A program made the position numbers and the translations under genes. Shown in pieces: positions 33,281 through 42,770 of a DNA stretch of 64,000 nucleotides (positions are counted from its first letter, which is position 1; each line of letters starts with the position of its first letter). Source of the DNA: Haladaptatus cibarius D43 (GTDB taxonomy: Archaea; Halobacteriota; Halobacteria; Halobacteriales; Haladaptataceae); NCBI RefSeq assembly GCF_000710615.1, contig NZ_JDTH01000001.1:62001-126000 (forward strand). The letters run 5' to 3'. The notes under the pieces are model-generated. The model was not told the DNA's origin and searched no databases. It was given only the letters and a program-made list of their open reading frames with translations.

Positions 33281-33660
33281 TGTTCGTCTACGGAACACTC
33301 ACCGACCCGAATCGGGCCGATAGCGTCGTTGAGACGTTCGAGTTCGTCGGCGATGCAGTTCTCTCGGGACTACATCGCGTCGATGGGGAGTACCCGACAC
33401 TGGCACCGGATGGCGAGACGGAAGGACGACTGCTCGAAACGCCGGATATAGCGATGTTAGACGCATACGAAGGTGTCGGGCGAGGACTGTACGTCAGAGT
33501 TACAGTTCCGATGGAGGAAACGGAAGTCGCGGTGTACGTCGGCGACCCGACTCGATTAGGCGTGAAAAAGCCAGTTTCGTGGCCGGACGGTGAAACGTTC
33601 GAACAGCGCGTCCGTCGGTACGTTCGTGAGGAAGGGGTTCAGGTGGAATCGGCCACATGA
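33274..33660 (+). CDS. Gamma-glutamylcyclotransferase (AIG2-like) family protein
   Basis: 128 residues. The N-terminal VYGTLTDPNRAD is the GGCT substrate loop. The catalytic Glu lies in LDAYEGVGRGLYVRVTV (about residues 64-80). These enzymes release 5-oxoproline from gamma-glutamyl compounds; haloarchaea use gamma-glutamylcysteine, so a link to thiol turnover is plausible. The start codon overlaps the preceding gene by 7 bp. Confidence 0.88.
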   Translation: MLVFVYGTLTDPNRADSVVETFEFVGDAVLSGLHRVDGEYPTLAPDGETEGRLLETPDIAMLDAYEGVGRGLYVRVTVPMEETEVAVYVGDPTRLGVKKPVSWPDGETFEQRVRRYVREEGVQVESAT

Positions 33661-33852
33661 TTTATGTATGACGTTCGTCAGACAGCGATGTCTGCCTTCC
33701 GTCAGACACACAGCTTTCTTCGGTGCTTGCTTGTGATTTCACTTTCACTCCACCCTCCATGGCTTTATATACTCGGGAGTTCACTCTCCGGACGCGGTTA
33801 CACGCTCCGCGCTCTCCGTTCTTTCCCCTTTCCCCACCGAACCAGTGCCGAC

Positions 33853-35256
33853 TCAATCCGAGGGACTCGATGCGACTTCGACCGCCCGTTCGAGCATCCC
33901 GTTATGAGTCGTATAATAGTAGTACAGACCGGCACCGACCGCCGCGACACAATTGGAGATCGTGACGGCCCAGAACACGGCAGACACGCCGTAGTCGAGC
34001 CAGAGGACGCCGATTGCGGCGATAGGGAGCCGTAGTCCCCAGTATTTTACCAAGTCGGCCACCAAACTCACTTTCGTCCGACGTGCGCCGTTAAAGCCCG
34101 CGTTGAACAGATACATCGCACCGATGGCCCAGTAGCCGTACACCAGAATCCGGAGATATTCGACAGTCAAGTCGAATCCTTGAGAAGTCATATCCGGAAC
34201 GAACGTTCTGACCAGTAGTTCGGGAGCAACCCACTGGAAGACACCGATTAGGGTCAAACCGACAGCGGCGATGCCTGCGCCCACCCACGTAGTGAGGCGT
34301 GCACGGTTCGGTTTTTCTGCACCGATATTCTGACCGATGACGCTCTGTGCGGCCTGCGAAAGACCACTGGCAGGAATGAATGCAACGCTGGCGATACGGG
34401 CACCGACAGTGTAGGCCGCGAGAGCAGCAGACCCGCCAGCGGCGGCGACAACCCCGACGATGAGCAGTCGAACCGATTGCCCGGCGGCGCGTTGGCCGCA
34501 GATAGGAAGGCCAATATCGACGATTTCACGGTAATCGTTCATTTCGAACGTCATCGACTCTTTCGTAAGCGAGAAGCCGTTTCGCCCGCGAAGCATCATT
34601 CCAAGACCCAACAGCGACGAAATACCGTATCCGAGGATAGTTGCTAGTGCAGCGCCCGCGATTTCGAACCCTGAGAATCCGGGAATCCCGTAGCCAAAGA
34701 TGAGAATCGGGTCGAGAACAATGTTGATAGCGACCGCAGCGACGTTGATGTAGAGGGCCGCGCGCGAATCGCCCGATCCGATGAATCCCATCTCGATGGC
34801 GTCGCCCATTCCCACGAGTGGCAGGCCGAGCGAAAACGTCGTGAAATAGATGACGGTCAGCGACGTGACTTCAGGTTCGGCACTGAACAAGGAAATGGCA
34901 TCGGCACCGAAAATCAACACGAGAATGGTGAGCGCCAAACCGAGGACGAACGCGAGGGTGACACCGTGAAACACCGCGCGGCGCGCGAGCGAATCCTCTT
35001 CAGCCCCGACGCGCTGGGAGACGAGAACCTGTGTTCCGATGTTAGTCATCATGAGGACGGCGAACAAAAACGCGGTCAACGGGAAGCTTAGCCCCACCGC
35101 GGCAACCGCATCTTCCCCGAGTCGGCCGACCCAAAATGTATCGACGACCTGTTGGGCGACCTGTACGAAATTCTGCATGACGAGAGGGGCGGCAAGAAGC
35201 AGAAGAGAGCGTATCAGTGACCCATCAGTTATTTCCTCACGTGACACATCGACCAT
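33853..35256 (-). CDS. MATE-family efflux transporter (second copy)
   Basis: 467 residues from ATG 35256. About 12 transmembrane helices. SLLLLAAPLVMQNFVQVAQQ and VVDTFWVGRLGEDAVAAVGL at the N-terminus, FIGSGDSRAALYINVAAVAI in the first half and FNGARRTKVSLVADLVKYWG in the second half are the MATE signature loops. It is only distantly similar to the gene at 31356-32729 and is likely of different substrate range. It converges on the GGCT gene with 192 bp between them. A TATA-like TTATAA lies just upstream on the minus strand (about 35277). Confidence 0.92.
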   Translation of the reverse strand: MVDVSREEITDGSLIRSLLLLAAPLVMQNFVQVAQQVVDTFWVGRLGEDAVAAVGLSFPLTAFLFAVLMMTNIGTQVLVSQRVGAEEDSLARRAVFHGVTLAFVLGLALTILVLIFGADAISLFSAEPEVTSLTVIYFTTFSLGLPLVGMGDAIEMGFIGSGDSRAALYINVAAVAINIVLDPILIFGYGIPGFSGFEIAGAALATILGYGISSLLGLGMMLRGRNGFSLTKESMTFEMNDYREIVDIGLPICGQRAAGQSVRLLIVGVVAAAGGSAALAAYTVGARIASVAFIPASGLSQAAQSVIGQNIGAEKPNRARLTTWVGAGIAAVGLTLIGVFQWVAPELLVRTFVPDMTSQGFDLTVEYLRILVYGYWAIGAMYLFNAGFNGARRTKVSLVADLVKYWGLRLPIAAIGVLWLDYGVSAVFWAVTISNCVAAVGAGLYYYYTTHNGMLERAVEVASSPSD

Positions 35257-35370
35257 GGTTTTTGCCGTTACACAGATTATAAAATCTTGATAGTATTTAT
35301 AAGTATCCCAGTGAAAATATGAGAATAGTTATCTCGTAACACTGAATTTCAGCGGCGAATCGAAAAGCGA

Positions 35371-35682
35371 TTATTCGGTTTGCTGTACCGTTTGGCGAGT
35401 CGTCTGACGACTCGCGCGCCTGATTTTGTAGCTGGTGTAGATGAAGTACAGTCCCGCTAATCCGACGAGAACGTAGATAAGATTCGTAAGTATCTGTGCA
35501 ACATCGGGAAGAAACAGCATACCCATCCCTTGTCGCACGACGTTTACCTGTCTACCGATGAGACTCGTTATACCGACGATTCCCCAGTTGAGCGCGCCAA
35601 TGACGACGAGGAGGATACTGAACCAGTCCAGTCCGTTGGTTTCCATCGCTCCACTCGTCCTCACGGTACTGTCGGTAGCCAT
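35371..35682 (-). CDS. DUF378 membrane protein
   Basis: 103 residues. The DUF378 core is NGLDWFSILLVVIGALNWGI and VGITSL, followed by a second helix LTNLIYVLVGLAGLYFIY. Two transmembrane spans and a polar C-terminal tail rich in Arg, Thr and Gln. Met13 (METNGLDW) is an equally good start. Function unknown; the family is widespread in bacteria and haloarchaea. Confidence 0.85.
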   Translation of the reverse strand: MATDSTVRTSGAMETNGLDWFSILLVVIGALNWGIVGITSLIGRQVNVVRQGMGMLFLPDVAQILTNLIYVLVGLAGLYFIYTSYKIRRASRQTTRQTVQQTE

Positions 35683-35859
35683 GACCTGTGAGTAAACGAA
35701 GGAGAGGTATTGTTATTTGGCAGTTATCCGCCGTCCGGCGAGGGTATTTTGAGATTTCCATTCGGCAACGCCGAACTACACGGAGATTGTAAACGGAACA
35801 GGCAAACTGGCTTCGCCAATACCCTACCCTTTTGTCGTACCGGCCCCAAACCGTGAGCA

Positions 35860-36798
35860 ATGAGTGGGCGGCGCAAACCCGATTGGTTGAAGATGCGGCC
35901 CCCGTCGGGTCAGGAGTTTACAGGAATCAAACAGACGCTCCGCGAACACGACTTGAACACCGTCTGTGAGGAAGCGAACTGTCCAAACCTCGGAGAATGT
36001 TGGAGCGGTCGGGGTTCGGACGGCGGTGGCACGGCCACGTTCATGTTGATGGGTCACAAATGCACCCGAAGTTGTGGGTTCTGCGACGTGGATACGGGCG
36101 GCGGCGAACCGCTCGATCCGGACGAACCCGTAAACGTGGCGAGCGCCATCGCGGAAATCGGCCTCGATTACGTAGTTCTCACGTCGGTTGACCGGGACGA
36201 TCTCGACGGACAGGGCGCAGAACACTTCGCGCAGACGATTCGGGAAATCAAAAAGCGCCATCCCGGCATCCTCGTGGAAGTGCTGATTCCCGACTTCCAA
36301 GGCGAAGAAAAGTTGGTTCGAAAAATTATCGACGCCGAACCGGACGTGATTGCGCACAACGTCGAGACGGTCGAACGACTGCAGCGTCCGGTTCGTGACC
36401 CGCGTGCGGGATACGAACAGAGTTTGGGCGTTCTCGAACAGGTCAAACGCGAGTCGAACATCTACACGAAAACGAGTCTGATGCTCGGCCTCGGAGAATA
36501 CGACCACGAAGTGTATCAGGCGCTTTCGGATCTCCGGGAGACGGACGTGGACATCGTCACGCTTGGGCAGTATCTCCAACCGTCGCGGACGCACCTCGAC
36601 GTGGAGGAGTACGTCCATCCATCGAAGTTCGAAACATGGCGACAGGTCGCGGAAGACGAGTTGTCCTTCCTCTACTGCGCCAGCGGTGCGATGGTTCGCT
36701 CGTCGTACAAAGCGGGCGAACTGTTCGTGGACGCCATCCTCCGAGATGGAAAAAGCGTGGAGCAGGCGAGGAAAGAGGCCCGAAGAGCCTCCGTATAA
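35860..36798 (+). CDS. lipA: Lipoyl synthase
   Basis: 312 residues. Radical-SAM enzyme inserting two sulfurs into octanoyl groups bound to E2 or GcvH proteins. Both iron-sulfur sites are visible: the N-terminal auxiliary cluster Cys (CEEANCPNLGECW, residues about 32-44) and the radical-SAM CTRSCGFCDV (about 68-77). The C-terminal RSSYKAGE contains the conserved R-S-S-Y. It lies just upstream of the lipoyl-dependent 2-oxoacid dehydrogenase genes, a functional link. Confidence 0.96.
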   Translation: MSGRRKPDWLKMRPPSGQEFTGIKQTLREHDLNTVCEEANCPNLGECWSGRGSDGGGTATFMLMGHKCTRSCGFCDVDTGGGEPLDPDEPVNVASAIAEIGLDYVVLTSVDRDDLDGQGAEHFAQTIREIKKRHPGILVEVLIPDFQGEEKLVRKIIDAEPDVIAHNVETVERLQRPVRDPRAGYEQSLGVLEQVKRESNIYTKTSLMLGLGEYDHEVYQALSDLRETDVDIVTLGQYLQPSRTHLDVEEYVHPSKFETWRQVAEDELSFLYCASGAMVRSSYKAGELFVDAILRDGKSVEQARKEARRASV

Positions 36799-37103
36799 AA
36801 ACGGTCGAGTCGGAAGACGGAACGCACGAGAGAAACCGGCACGGTGGGTTGGGAGGTGCGAACTTCGAATCACAAAGCAGTTACAAATTTGTTTTAGACG
36901 ACACAAGTCGGGGGAAGTGGGAAATCGACAGCACGGATGACCTGTCCATCATTCGACTTACAACCGGCCAGAAATTTTAAATAGAGAAATTAATTCGGTT
37001 CTCGAAGAACAATATACGAAAAATGGCAGACGGAGCAATCTCTATGGGAAGTTAATTACGAAAACCCTATAACCTGCGCCAGAGTTCTTTCGTACATGTC
37101 AGG
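36799..37103 (+). other. Gene-free gap before the dehydrogenase operon
   Basis: About 305 bp without a credible gene; an open frame that overlaps lipA and enters here lacks coding character. Two AT-rich promoter-like stretches are visible: AAATTTTAAATAG near 36971 and CCCTATAACC near 37065. The second is about 35-40 bp upstream of pdhA and is the better TATA candidate for the E1alpha-E1beta-E2 genes. Confidence 0.5.
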
Positions 37104-38225
37104 ATGGGTTCGACCGTGAGCATCGTACACCAAGACCCCCAGGAACGAGTACAGATACTGGACGAAGACGGAACGGTGTTGGACGGTGCGGAAGTGCCGG
37201 ACCTCTCCGACGAGGAACTGGTGGATATGTACCACCAGATGCGCCTCGCCCGTCACTTCGACGAACGAGCAGTCAGCCTCCAACGGCAAGGCCGAATGGG
37301 AACCTACCCGCCCCTCTCGGGACAGGAAGGTGCCCAAATCGGCAGTGTCTACGCGCTGGCCGACGACGACTGGATGTACCCGAGTTACCGCGAACACGGG
37401 GCCGCACTCGTCCGTGGTCTTTCGCTGACCCAGACCATGCTTTACTGGATGGGTCACGAGAAAGGCAACGAAATCGCGGAGGATTCCAACATCTTCACCG
37501 TCTCAGTGCCAATTGCAACGCAAATCCTTCACGCGACGGGAGGAGCGTGGGCATCCCGCCTGAAAGACGAAAGTAAGGCGTTCATGTGTTACTTTGGTGA
37601 CGGTGCAACCAGCGAGGGTGACTTCCACGAAGGACTCAACTTCGCAGGCGTCTTCGACGCACCTGCAGTTTTCTTCTGTAACAACAACCAGTGGGCGATT
37701 TCGGTGCCACGAGAGCGCCAGACCGCCTCGAAGACCATCGCGCAGAAAGCCACTGCATACGGCTTCGAAGGCGTACAGGTCGATGGGATGGACCCACTCG
37801 CAGTGTACCAGGTGACGAAAGAGGCCGTCGAGAAGGCCAAAAACCCCGGCGAGGACGAACTGCGTCCGACACTCATCGAGGCGGTTCAGTACCGCTTCGG
37901 TGCACACACCACTGCCGACGACCCGACTGTCTACCGTGATGACGAAGAAGTCAAAAAGTGGAAGAAAAAGGATCCGATTCCGCGGATGGAGAAATTCCTG
38001 CTCAACACGGGCCGTCTGGACGAAGAAGGCGTCGAAGAAATCGAGGCCGACATCAAACAGCAGGTCGCAGACGCCATCGACGAGGCCGAAGCAGTTGAGC
38101 GACCCGAACCCGAGGAAATCTTCAATCACGTCTATGCGGATATGCCACGGCGACTCCGAGAACAGATGGAGTCGTTCGAGCAAATCCGAGAAAAGTACGG
38201 AGACGAAGCGCTTCTGGAGGATTAA
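37104..38225 (+). CDS. pdhA: 2-oxoacid (pyruvate-type) dehydrogenase E1 alpha subunit
   Basis: 373 residues from ATG 37104 (GTG at 37116 possible). Thiamine-diphosphate decarboxylase component. The ThDP/Mg motif is [20 protein letters not shown] ending in NNNQWA (residues about 169-200). The N-terminal [19 protein letters not shown] is typical of the E1alpha family. Haloarchaea oxidise pyruvate mainly by ferredoxin oxidoreductase, so the true substrate of this complex (pyruvate, branched-chain 2-oxoacids or another) is open; the gene name only reflects family. pdhB starts 4 bp later. Confidence 0.93.
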   Translation: MGSTVSIVHQDPQERVQILDEDGTVLDGAEVPDLSDEELVDMYHQMRLARHFDERAVSLQRQGRMGTYPPLSGQEGAQIGSVYALADDDWMYPSYREHGAALVRGLSLTQTMLYWMGHEKGNEIAEDSNIFTVSVPIATQILHATGGAWASRLKDESKAFMCYFGDGATSEGDFHEGLNFAGVFDAPAVFFCNNNQWAISVPRERQTASKTIAQKATAYGFEGVQVDGMDPLAVYQVTKEAVEKAKNPGEDELRPTLIEAVQYRFGAHTTADDPTVYRDDEEVKKWKKKDPIPRMEKFLLNTGRLDEEGVEEIEADIKQQVADAIDEAEAVERPEPEEIFNHVYADMPRRLREQMESFEQIREKYGDEALLED

Positions 38226-38228
38226 AAC

Positions 38229-39224
38229 ATGAGTCAGGCAACTACCGAATCCGAGAATCTTACGCTCGTGCAGGCAGTCCGCGACGGACTGTACACTGAA
38301 ATGCAACAGGACGACGACGTCATCGTTATGGGCGAGGACGTCGGCAAGAACGGCGGCGTGTTCCGCGCCACGGAAGGACTCTACGAGGAGTTCGGCGACG
38401 ACCGCGTCATCGACACCCCGCTAGCAGAGTCCGGTATCGTTGGAACGGCTATCGGTATGGCCGCCTACGGTCTGAAGCCCGTTCCGGAAATGCAGTTCTC
38501 CGGCTTCATGTACCCGGCATTCGACCAAATCGTCTCCCACGCGGCGCGACTTCGCACGCGAAGTCGCGGCCGGTTCACCTGTCCGATGGTCGTTCGCGCG
38601 CCATACGGTGGCGGAATCCGTGCGCCGGAACACCACTCCGAGTCGATGGAAGCGTTCTACACCCATCAGCCCGGCCTCAAGGTCGTTATGCCGAGTACGC
38701 CCTACGACACGAAGGGACTGCTCACGTCCGCAATCCGCGACCCCGACCCGGTCATCTTCCTCGAACCGAAACTCATCTATCGCGCGTTCCGCGGCGAAGT
38801 GCCGACGGAATCTTACGAAGTCCCGCTCGGCGAGGCCGCAGTCCGCCGCGAAGGGGCAGACATTTCGGTGTTCACGTGGGGTGCGATGACCCGACCGACG
38901 ATGGAAGCCGCGGAGGAACTGGAAGGCGAAATCGACGTGGAAGTCGTCGACCTCAGAACGGTGTCGCCACTCGACGAGGACACCATCATCGAATCGTTCA
39001 AGAAGACCGGACGCGCGGCAGTCGTCCACGAGGCTCCGAAAACTGGCGGTTTGGCCGGTGAAATCGCGGCGACGATTCAAGAGGAAGCCCTGCTGTATCA
39101 GGAGGCACCAGTCGAACGAATCACCGGCTTCGACACGCCGTTCCCGCTCTACAGCCTCGAAGACTACTACCTGCCCGAACCAGCACGCATCAAGGAAGGC
39201 ATCCGAGACGCGGTGAACTTCTAA
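38229..39224 (+). CDS. pdhB: 2-oxoacid dehydrogenase E1 beta subunit
   Basis: 331 residues. Pairs with E1alpha to form the alpha2beta2 decarboxylase. Conserved stretches: MGEDVGKNGGVFRATEGL, RVIDTPLAESGIVGTAIGMA, MQFSGFMYPAFDQIVSHAAR and APYGGGIRAPEHHSES in the ThDP-binding domain; then the C-terminal domain with VVDLRTVSPLDEDTI and VVHEAPKTGGLAGEI. It is followed by pdhC after one base, so translation is probably coupled. Confidence 0.95.
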   Translation: MSQATTESENLTLVQAVRDGLYTEMQQDDDVIVMGEDVGKNGGVFRATEGLYEEFGDDRVIDTPLAESGIVGTAIGMAAYGLKPVPEMQFSGFMYPAFDQIVSHAARLRTRSRGRFTCPMVVRAPYGGGIRAPEHHSESMEAFYTHQPGLKVVMPSTPYDTKGLLTSAIRDPDPVIFLEPKLIYRAFRGEVPTESYEVPLGEAAVRREGADISVFTWGAMTRPTMEAAEELEGEIDVEVVDLRTVSPLDEDTIIESFKKTGRAAVVHEAPKTGGLAGEIAATIQEEALLYQEAPVERITGFDTPFPLYSLEDYYLPEPARIKEGIRDAVNF

Positions 39225-39225
39225 T

Positions 39226-40722
39226 ATGGTACGCGAATTCAAACTCCCCGACGTCGGCGAAGGTGTCGCCGAAGGTGAACTCGTCAGTTGGCTTGTCGAG
39301 GAAGGCGACGAGGTCAGCGAAGACCAACCCGTCGCGGAAGTCGAGACGGACAAGGCAATCGTGGAGGTTCCCTCCCCGGTTAACGGGAGCGTCCGCGAAC
39401 TCCGCGCAGAGGAGGGCGAAGTCGTCCCCGTCGGCAACGTCATCATCACGTTCAACGTGGAGGGCGAGGACGATGAGGACACGGCCACCGAGAGCGCCGA
39501 ATCCGAAGAGCCGACGGAATCACAAGAGGAAGTCGCCGAGGAGCCAGAAGTTTCGGAGGAAACCGAGACTCCCGAAGGACGCGTCTTCGCGGCACCGAGC
39601 GCACGCCGACTCGCGCGTGAACTCGGTGTGGATATTGCAACCGTCGAAGGCACCGGGCCGAGCGGTCGCGTAACCGAACACGACGTTCGCACGACGGCCG
39701 AAAGCACGACGGACGAAGTCGAGCAGGAAACCGACGAAGTCCAACCGGACGATGACCTCGACATTCAACCTGAAAACATAAGTTCAGGTGGTGGCGGACC
39801 GGCACCGGATTCGGTCGAACCTGCTGACCGCGAACGAACACTGGCCGCACCCGCAACCCGGCGACTCGCCGACGAGCAGGGTGTCAATCTTAATGCCGTA
39901 CCCGCGGTCGAAGAGCACGACGGACAGGCGTTCGTCACGCCGGAAGCCGTGCGGGAGTACGCCGAGGCTCAACAGCAAGCGCAGGCAGCGGACGCCGCCG
40001 CAGTCGCAACGGGCGAGACTGGCCCACGCGAAGAGCGGATTCCGTACCGCGGCATTCGGCGAACTATCGGCAAGCAGATGCAGAAGTCGAAGTTCACCGC
40101 GCCGCACGTCACTCACCACGACACGACGGAAGTGTCGGAACTGGTCGAGACGCGCGAGGAACTGCGCGGTATCGCCGACGAACAGGGTATCAAGCTTACC
40201 TACATGCCGTTCGTGCTGAAGGCGGTCGTCGCCGCGCTCAAGGACTTCCCGTACCTCAACTCCGCACTGGACGAGGAGAACGAGGAAATCGTCGTCAAGA
40301 ACTACTACAACATCGGTATCGCAGTGGCGACCGACGACGGCCTGATGGTTCCCGTCATCAAGAACGTAGACCAGAAGGATATGCTCCAACTCGCCTCGGA
40401 GATGAACGAACTGGTCGAGAAAGCCCGCGACCGCACCATCTCCCGCGAGGAGATGCAGGGCGGAACGTTCACCATCACGAACTTCGGCGCGATTGGCGGA
40501 AAACACGCGACGCCTATCATCAACCACCCCGAAGTCGGTATCCTCGGACTGGGGTCGCTGAAAAAGCGCCCGGTCGTCGTGGACGATGAGGTGGAAGCGC
40601 GGCCGGTGCTCCCGATTTCGATGTCCATCGACCACCGCATCATCGACGGTGCAATCGTCGCGCAGTTCGCCAACCAGTTGTTGGAGTACCTGCACAATCC
40701 GAAACTGCTCCTGTTGGAGTAG
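39226..40722 (+). CDS. pdhC: 2-oxoacid dehydrogenase E2 (dihydrolipoamide acyltransferase)
   Basis: 498 residues. One N-terminal lipoyl domain with the lipoylated Lys in VETDKAIVEVPSPVNG (about residues 40-55). An acidic linker is followed by two peripheral-subunit-binding-like modules (APSARRLARELGVDIATVEG at about 123 and a second, APATRRLADEQGVNLNAV at about 206), then the catalytic acyltransferase core from about residue 265 (RIPYRGIRRTIGKQMQKSKF) ending with the SIDHRIIDGA active-site motif. Two E3/E1-binding modules is slightly unusual. Acts as core of the complex with E1 and the LpdA E3. Confidence 0.95.
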   Translation: MVREFKLPDVGEGVAEGELVSWLVEEGDEVSEDQPVAEVETDKAIVEVPSPVNGSVRELRAEEGEVVPVGNVIITFNVEGEDDEDTATESAESEEPTESQEEVAEEPEVSEETETPEGRVFAAPSARRLARELGVDIATVEGTGPSGRVTEHDVRTTAESTTDEVEQETDEVQPDDDLDIQPENISSGGGGPAPDSVEPADRERTLAAPATRRLADEQGVNLNAVPAVEEHDGQAFVTPEAVREYAEAQQQAQAADAAAVATGETGPREERIPYRGIRRTIGKQMQKSKFTAPHVTHHDTTEVSELVETREELRGIADEQGIKLTYMPFVLKAVVAALKDFPYLNSALDEENEEIVVKNYYNIGIAVATDDGLMVPVIKNVDQKDMLQLASEMNELVEKARDRTISREEMQGGTFTITNFGAIGGKHATPIINHPEVGILGLGSLKKRPVVVDDEVEARPVLPISMSIDHRIIDGAIVAQFANQLLEYLHNPKLLLLE

Positions 40723-40785
40723 TCCGAAAGTCGTTGCAGAGTTTTCGATTTGTGTTTTTTCGATTTGACAAGAAGAAGGTGATAG

Positions 40786-41139
40786 CTACTCGGTTTCTCG
40801 CTCGTGTTCGAATCCAACACCGGATATGAATCCGAATATCGAGAGACCATAGCCGAGCACCATTACGGTGAAATTAGGTGTCGGGGTGACGCCATTGAGT
40901 AGACTCAGACAACCAAACGTCATGACTCCGGCGAACGCACCGCTCAACCAGTTCGGCCCGTCGGTGCTTCGAAGAAGCGACCCATATTGAAGCGCAACTG
41001 CGGTTCCAACGCCGTACACCGACGCGATACCGACGAGGAGGATGAGAGATTCATCCGTCGGCGATTCGAAGAAAGCGACACTGCCGGTTACGACGATACT
41101 GACGAGTAAGGCGATAGCGTGGCGGAGAAGGCGATTCAT
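40786..41139 (-). CDS. Small four-helix membrane protein, unknown
   Basis: 117 residues from ATG 41139 (MNRLLRHAIALL). Four hydrophobic segments: IALLVSIVVTGSVAFF, SLILLVGIASVYGVGTAVAL, WLSGAFAGVMTFGCLSLLNG and FTVMVLGYGLSIFGFISGVG. A short acidic tail follows. No family is recognised. It sits between the E2 gene and lpdA on the opposite strand, interrupting the dehydrogenase gene order. Confidence 0.7.
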   Translation of the reverse strand: MNRLLRHAIALLVSIVVTGSVAFFESPTDESLILLVGIASVYGVGTAVALQYGSLLRSTDGPNWLSGAFAGVMTFGCLSLLNGVTPTPNFTVMVLGYGLSIFGFISGVGFEHERETE

Positions 41140-41173
41140 AATCTCGATCGATGTCATCAGGATATAATATTTC

Positions 41174-41199
41174 TTGTAGCGAGAACGAACTCGCTACAA
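41174..41199. promoter_or_regulatory. Perfect 10-bp inverted repeat between a membrane protein gene and lpdA
   Basis: TTGTAGCGAG and CTCGCTACAA, separated by AACGAA, in the divergent region between the membrane protein (start 41139) and lpdA (ATG 41283). An AT-rich ATATAATATTTC at 41162-41173 abuts it and looks like a TATA element. It may be an operator for either gene. Not a terminator by position, since both genes point away. Confidence 0.5.
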
Positions 41200-41282
41200 A
41201 ATCATGCGATTTGCCAACATACGTTCGGTTGCCGGTTCGTAATCCACCTGATTTTTTACCCGGTAGCGCATCCGTCCACCTA

Positions 41283-42707
41283 ATGGTCGTCGGAGACATC
41301 TCGACAGGAACGGACGTGCTGGTTATCGGCGCAGGACCGGGTGGCTACGTCGCCGCGATTCGCGCCGGGCAACTGGGTCTGGACGTAACGCTCGTCGAAA
41401 AGGACGCCTACGGCGGAACCTGCCTGAACTACGGGTGCATCCCGTCGAAGGCAATGATTACGGCGTCCGACTTGGCCTACGACGCGAACAACGCCGAGGA
41501 CATGGGAATCTACACCAAACTCGACGTGAACTACGGCGAGATGGTCGATTGGAAAGACGACGTCGTCTCCCAGTTGACCGGCGGCGTCGAAAAGCTCTGC
41601 AAGGCAAACGGCGTCTCGCTGATGGAAGGCCGTGCCGAGTTCGCTGACGACAAATCGGTTCGCGTCGTCCACGGCGGCGAAGGACAGGGTTCGGAAACCG
41701 TCGAGTTCGAGAATGCAATCGTCTCGACCGGAAGCCGAGCAATCGAGGTTCCCGGCTTCGAGTTCGACGGCGAGCACATCCTTAGTTCGCGGGAAGCACT
41801 CGCGCTGGACGACGTTCCGGAGAGCATCGTCATCGTCGGCGCAGGCTACATCGGCATGGAACTGGCGGGCGTCTTCGCCAAACTCGGTTCCGACGTGACC
41901 GTGGTCGAAATGCTCGATTCGGTGCTTCCCGGCTACGAGGACGACCTCGCACGCCCGGTCAAAAAGAAGGCCGACGAGTTGGGAATCGACTTCCACTTCG
42001 GGCAGGCGGCGAAGGAGTGGGAAGAATCAGGCGACGGTATTACGGTCATGACCGAGAACGAGGACGGCGAAGTCTCGGAGTTCGGTGCCGAAAAGGCGCT
42101 CGTGGCGGTCGGTCGCCAACCCGTGACGGACACGCTCGAACTCGAAAACGCGGGCATCGAAACTGACGAGAAGGGCTTCATCCAGACGGACGACCGCGCC
42201 CGAACCGAGCAAGAACACATCTTCGCAATCGGTGACGTGGCGGGCGAACCGATGCTCGCGCACAAAGCCAGCAAGGAAGGACAGGTCGCCGCGGAAGTCA
42301 TCGCGGGCAAACCCTCGGCCCTCGACTATCAGGCCATGCCCGCCGCGGTGTTCACCGACCCCGAAATCGGCACGGTCGGCATGACGGAAGCGGAAGCCGA
42401 GGCACAAGGCTTCGAACCGGTCGTCGGCAAGTTCCCGTTCCAAGCCAGTGGTCGCGCACTGACCACGGGCCACGCCGAAGGATTCGTCCGAATCGTCGCC
42501 GACGAACCGAGCGGGTTCGTCCTCGGCGCGCAGATTGTCGGGCCGGAAGCCTCCGAACTGATTGCCGAGTTGGGACTGGCAATCGAGATGGGTGCAACGC
42601 TCGAAGACCTCGCCGCGACGGTTCACACCCACCCGACGCTCTCGGAAGCCGTGATGGAGTGTGCCGAGAACGCGCTCGGACACGCGATTCACACGCTGAA
42701 TCGGTGA
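41283..42707 (+). CDS. lpdA: Dihydrolipoyl dehydrogenase (E3)
   Basis: 474 residues from ATG 41283 (MVVGDISTG); the open frame upstream reads through the promoter and is rejected. FAD-dependent reoxidation of dihydrolipoamide with NAD. FAD motif VIGAGPGGYVAAIRAGQLG, redox disulfide GGTCLNYGCIPSK (about residues 42-54), NAD motif VGAGYIGMELAGVFAKLG (about 183), second FAD motif FAIGDVAGEP (about 315), and the C-terminal catalytic HTHPTLSE (about 445). It serves the E1/E2 genes just upstream and possibly other lipoyl complexes. Confidence 0.97.
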   Translation: MVVGDISTGTDVLVIGAGPGGYVAAIRAGQLGLDVTLVEKDAYGGTCLNYGCIPSKAMITASDLAYDANNAEDMGIYTKLDVNYGEMVDWKDDVVSQLTGGVEKLCKANGVSLMEGRAEFADDKSVRVVHGGEGQGSETVEFENAIVSTGSRAIEVPGFEFDGEHILSSREALALDDVPESIVIVGAGYIGMELAGVFAKLGSDVTVVEMLDSVLPGYEDDLARPVKKKADELGIDFHFGQAAKEWEESGDGITVMTENEDGEVSEFGAEKALVAVGRQPVTDTLELENAGIETDEKGFIQTDDRARTEQEHIFAIGDVAGEPMLAHKASKEGQVAAEVIAGKPSALDYQAMPAAVFTDPEIGTVGMTEAEAEAQGFEPVVGKFPFQASGRALTTGHAEGFVRIVADEPSGFVLGAQIVGPEASELIAELGLAIEMGATLEDLAATVHTHPTLSEAVMECAENALGHAIHTLNR

Positions 42708-42770
42708 GGTTTCGTCCGCAGTAAACGACTGGCCGCGGCACCGACGTTCAAAAATTCAGCTCTCTTTCGT

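Noticed and set aside
33662-33856. 64-residue minus-strand frame between the GGCT and MATE genes
   Set aside because: Overlaps the MATE 3' end, has no family features, and lies in a gap between convergent genes that is better explained as terminators.
38537-38558. Perfect 10-bp inverted repeat (GCGACTTCGC/GCGAAGTCGC) inside pdhB
   Set aside because: It encodes the conserved HAARLRTRSRGR segment of the E1beta protein, so the symmetry follows from codon choice rather than a regulatory site.
41151-41282. Extended N-terminus for lpdA starting at 41151
   Set aside because: It would translate through the TATA-like element and inverted repeat; ATG 41283 gives the normal N-terminus just before the FAD motif.
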